A stretch of DNA of 64,000 bases, taken from NCBI GenBank assembly GCA_965153455.1, contig OZ234498.1, forward strand, positions 496,001-560,000, written 5' to 3'. This document shows, piece by piece, positions 61,149 through 64,000 of the stretch (positions are counted from its first letter, which is position 1; the number at the start of each line of letters is the position of its first letter). The notes below the pieces were generated by a model that saw nothing but the letters and a program-made list of their open reading frames with translations, was not told the origin of the DNA and did not search any database. Source of the DNA: Sphagnum compactum (Eukaryota > Bryophyta > Sphagnopsida > Sphagnales). The translations under genes were made by a program, and so were the position numbers.

Positions 61149-61614
61149 AATCTGGTTGGATGATCAAATACACCACCCAAATAGTAGACATTCAGTATGC
61201 AATTATCCTAGACAAATAATCCTTGCCAAGTATCAGGACTATGCTATCAAAAGGGAAACCCTTATGGAGGAAAATGGAGTTTCTCACATTGATTGACAAA
61301 GGGAATGTGAACCCTAAACCTTGAAAAGAATTCCAATTCTCCAACGATTGCTCGGGAAACAGAGCGATATCTACGCTCTAAGGAGAAAGAAGAAGAAAGC
61401 CGAGACGATAGGATTACGAGCTTTCACACAAAACAGAACTGTGAAATTGCTCAGTCCAGAGTCCAATCCGTCTAACATCACAACACAAGGAACGACAAAT
61501 CTTGCGGTTGCAAAGCAAAAAGAAGCGCGGAGAGGAAAAAAAACAAAAAAAAAGGAAAATATCAACTCGGGCGTGGCGCGTTCTCAGAAACGAAATCGAG
61601 TGAAGAAATTTCGC
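61149..61614. other. upstream region of the legumain gene
   Basis: Promoter or 5' leader. A plus-strand Lys-rich frame (61321-61662) comes from AAAAGAAG-rich sequence and is not a convincing gene. No strong TATA box is seen within 200 bp of the start codon. Confidence 0.3.
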
Positions 61615-62130
61615 GTCTTGGAGTTGTTGCCAGGTACAGCAACGGTATATAAGCTCCGATAGCCATGGACACAAAAAATGCACCAAGAAACTCGATGCAA
61701 AAACAGAACTGAAAAAAGCAGCAAAACAAAACAGCAAAACATACACAAAACTTGTTCATCACACGAACAACAATGCGTCAAGGAATTTACCGTCTTGGAT
61801 TTGTCGCGATGTGAAGCAACGGTATACGATCTCCAAGGTAAAATTCACCAAGAAACTCGATACAAAAAACAGAACTTAAAAAAAAGCAAAACAAAACAGC
61901 AAAACCTACACAAACTTGTTTATCACACGAACAACAATGAGTTAAGGGATTGAGCGTCTTCGATTATTGCCAGGTACAGCAACGGTATACAAGCTCCGAT
62001 GGCAACGAACACCAAAAAAAATCACCAAGAAAGTCGATGACAAAACACAACTAAAAAAAGCAAAACAAAAACGAAACCGTAAAAACCTAGACAAACCTGG
62101 CTCATAACACAAAACAACAAACAACAAATA
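61615..62130. repeat. tandem repeat, about 164-177-bp unit, three copies, upstream of legumain
   Basis: GTCTTGGAGTTGTTGCCAGG, GTCTTGGATTTGTCGCGATG and GTCTTCGATTATTGCCAGG start units at 61615, 61792 and 61956. Each runs on through GCAACGGTATA, CACCAAGAAACTCGAT, an AAAAAGCAAAACAAAA stretch and, in the first two, CACGAACAACAATG. The copy nearest the gene carries TATATAAG. The array lies about 0.5-1 kb upstream of the legumain ATG, so it may be promoter or leader-intron sequence. Confidence 0.8.
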
Positions 62131-62144
62131 TTGTTCGGAACTTG

Positions 62145-62345
62145 CCGTAAAGCTTACTAGAGACTTGGACGACGATGATGGTGCCGACCACGACGTACCC
62201 TCGCGGCCCGCGAACACGACCAAATCCTCTCTCAATTTTGTCGACCGAGATCCCACCCCCTTCCCCCCTTGCAATTTTCTCGATTTTTCTTGCGGAAGAC
62301 GCTCGACCATTTTGTTCCCGACGGTTCTCCGGCATGTGTCGGTTA
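62145..62345 (-). promoter_or_regulatory. GC-rich island with a possible leader exon
   Basis: A GC-rich segment contrasts with its flanks and ends, on the minus strand, at a GTAAGC donor (near 62158) after CCAAGTCTCTA. It could be the non-coding first exon of the legumain gene, which would put the tandem array in its first intron. Two minus-strand frames begin here (MPENRREQNGR and MVERLPQEKSRK) but neither is a recognised protein. Confidence 0.3.
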
Positions 62346-62399
62346 GTTTGATTCACGACAGAAAATGAGGCACAAATTAGGGACCGTTGCTTGCGTAAA

Positions 62400-63363
62400 A
62401 AGCTTTGATATTCGTCATTAAATAATCCTCAAAATAGTGAAATGAAATTATTTTGTGAAAATAAATATAAAGTTGACATGGTGAAAATCATTAGAATAAT
62501 TATCATAGGCTACACTCTGAATAATTTCACTACTCATCTCACTATATTATACTAGATGATTAGAAATATATATACATAATTTCAAAAAAATTAAATGAAT
62601 TTATTTTTTGAAAAAAATAATAATTATTCAATTTGTCAATGTGGAAACTAACCCTAGGCTATGGTAATATATTTTGTTGAAACTAGCACAAGAATTGGAT
62701 CCTGAAATTAACCAATGTTGAGAGATTATTAGTTTTTCTTTTCATACCACTTGTTCTAGTTCTCAAATTTTTATAATTTAAGAATCAAGATGGTTCTCAC
62801 TAAAATTCAAACTTTCTCCCATTCTTTTTTTTCTTTTTGGTCCCCTCATGTTGAACCAATTCTTTCGCAATCCAATTTTAACTCATTCAGTTTAGTTGGT
62901 TATATTAAGTTGATTCTTTAACTTCACTTTAAGAACTTAGGATTCAAATTTTTAAATATTTTTTCAAATTTTCATAGATCAAAAACAAATCATCAAGGTT
63001 CATTACAAAGTTCTAATGCCTAAACAAAAAAATATTAAACCCACCTTCACCTTAAGACCTAAACCCTAACCAAACCTAAAATCCCTACTTTTAAACCCTA
63101 ATAATCAAATTCAAAAATTATTCAAATAATTTACTTGGGTATTTAAAGAAGACCTAATTCTTTAATGTCTAGAAATCCCAACATGAACCTAGGTAGCACC
63201 CTAGGTGATACTTAATTACTTTTTTGTTTGAGAATCAATTAAAAACAAGGTTATTTCTAAACCAAAGTTTGATACTCATCCAATAGTGAAATTAACATGC
63301 AAAAATAAATAAATAAATTTTAAAAATTTAACAATATTTTTTTCCTCAAAAACCATTTTTGTT
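62400..63363. other. AT-rich intergenic sequence
   Basis: No gene or terminal repeat is seen. Short AACCCTAA-like words near 63060-63105 are too few to be telomeric. Confidence 0.3.
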
Positions 63364-64000
63364 TTGCAGGCTTTCTACCTTTTGGTTTTGCCTTCCTCTT
63401 GCCTTTATTCTTTGATGGACTTTCAATCGGATAAAGACCTAAAGTTATCGTTGGATATTTTTAAGTTAACATTCATATGCATGTCTCATCTTTTTGCAAG
63501 GGGACCTTCCATTATGATTTTTGAGTATCTTCGAGATGTTTTTGACCTTGAAGATTCTACCAACAGTTTCATTCAGTTTCACCAGCTGAATGCCCATATT
63601 GCCATGGGTCGTTTCCCAAGTTCAATGTTTGTGTCCTTGGTTACGCTAGGCTTTTGGCTTTGGCCAACCTTTAGGTGGCATCAAACCAATTACAATGAGC
63701 AAGGTCTTTTATTGACTAGTTAGTAAAACCTTATGTTTTCAACTCTGAGATGCGATCCCTTCTCATTTGTTGCTCATCAATTTGGCACCGCAGTTAAGGG
63801 TGGGTGTGAGGTAGTGGTGCACGACATTCGAGGTGTTTTGGATGTCCATTTCAATTGAGTGGTGTTGTAAGTGGATGTGGTGAACGTATTTAACTCCATC
63901 TTGCATAAAGCCATTTTCTAAGAGCTTTGTGCGATAGGAGGCCAATTGTCTCTACTCTTCCCTTTTGTCCGTTTTTTTTATGTTTATCAATTGCCCTTGC
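63364..64000 (+). pseudogene. degenerate non-LTR-type reverse transcriptase, cut by the window edge
   Basis: The first frame contains FEYLRDVFDLEDSTNSFIQF and NAHIAMGRFPSSMF, matching the fingers region that precedes the RT palm. After a frame shift and stops the sequence resumes as HQFGTAVKGGCEVVVHDIRG, then VDVVNVFNSILHKAIF and GGQLSLLFPFVRFFY. The [QVD]VxNxFNS block is RT motif A (first catalytic Asp), preceded by the G-GCE-VVH block of this plant non-LTR family. In-frame stops replace Trp/Gln codons, so it is dead. The YADD motif would lie beyond the window. Confidence 0.7.

Noticed and set aside
61321-61662. Lys-rich ORF of 113 codons on the plus strand
   Set aside because: It is antisense to the legumain upstream region, driven by AAG/AAA runs and ending inside the tandem array.
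63055-63110. Telomere-like AACCCTAA words
   Set aside because: Only a few scattered copies, not a tandem telomeric tract.

Overview
The window looks like nuclear DNA of a land plant with a large, repeat-rich, AT-rich genome. There are no operons. Genes have short GT-AG introns and stand far apart between old transposon and repeat sequence. A fern is my best guess, with moderate to low confidence. It rests on a secreted cyanovirin-N homology (CVNH) lectin gene, a family known from the fern Ceratopteris and from fungi and cyanobacteria, and on a PLS-type PPR relic and a reverse-transcriptase remnant that look like non-seed-plant or conifer types to me.

Three genes appear intact after splicing by eye. 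(1) A two-exon secreted CVNH-domain protein, minus strand, 38511-39611, with a TATA box upstream. (2) A three-exon WAK-like receptor kinase (WAKL15/20 type), plus strand, 54129-56882, 715 aa. (3) A nine-exon legumain / vacuolar processing enzyme, minus strand, 57572-61148, 487 aa. The last two converge tail to tail, with about 690 bp between their stop codons.

Left half: 1-17.9 kb is old repeat sequence. It holds decayed coding remnants on both strands, a long AATAGCCA-type minisatellite at 3.0-3.9 kb, two tRNA-like SINE heads, short tandem repeats and dispersed repeats. From 17902 to 25502 lies a complete CACTA (En/Spm) DNA transposon with CACTA...TAGTG ends and a TAT target duplication. Its subterminal regions are full of TTTGCG/CGCAAA, including three exact-period 140-bp repeats. 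Inside it, on the minus strand, are two exons of an acyl-ACP thioesterase (FATB-like) gene, so it is a gene-capturing (Pack-CACTA) element. From 26 to 35 kb there are tandem duplications and more gene debris: a possible RCC1-repeat exon, a frameshifted PPR pseudogene of about five modules, one broken aleurain/cathepsin-H-like exon, and a GC-rich transit-peptide-like first exon. A 33-bp insertion made only of CACTA termini, with an ATG target duplication, sits in one copy of a tandem duplication whose sister copy keeps the empty site.

Right half: 40022-40370 is a Tourist-like (PIF/Harbinger) MITE upstream of the CVNH gene. 51981-52539 is a long, near-perfect foldback element whose arms are built of about 95-bp modules. 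50467-50552 is an 86-nt hairpin. A triplicated repeat of about 170 bp lies roughly 0.5 kb upstream of the legumain start. The window ends in a degenerate non-LTR-type reverse transcriptase fragment (63364-64000) that runs off the edge. Coordinates of exons and repeats were worked out by eye; no alignment or database search was run.
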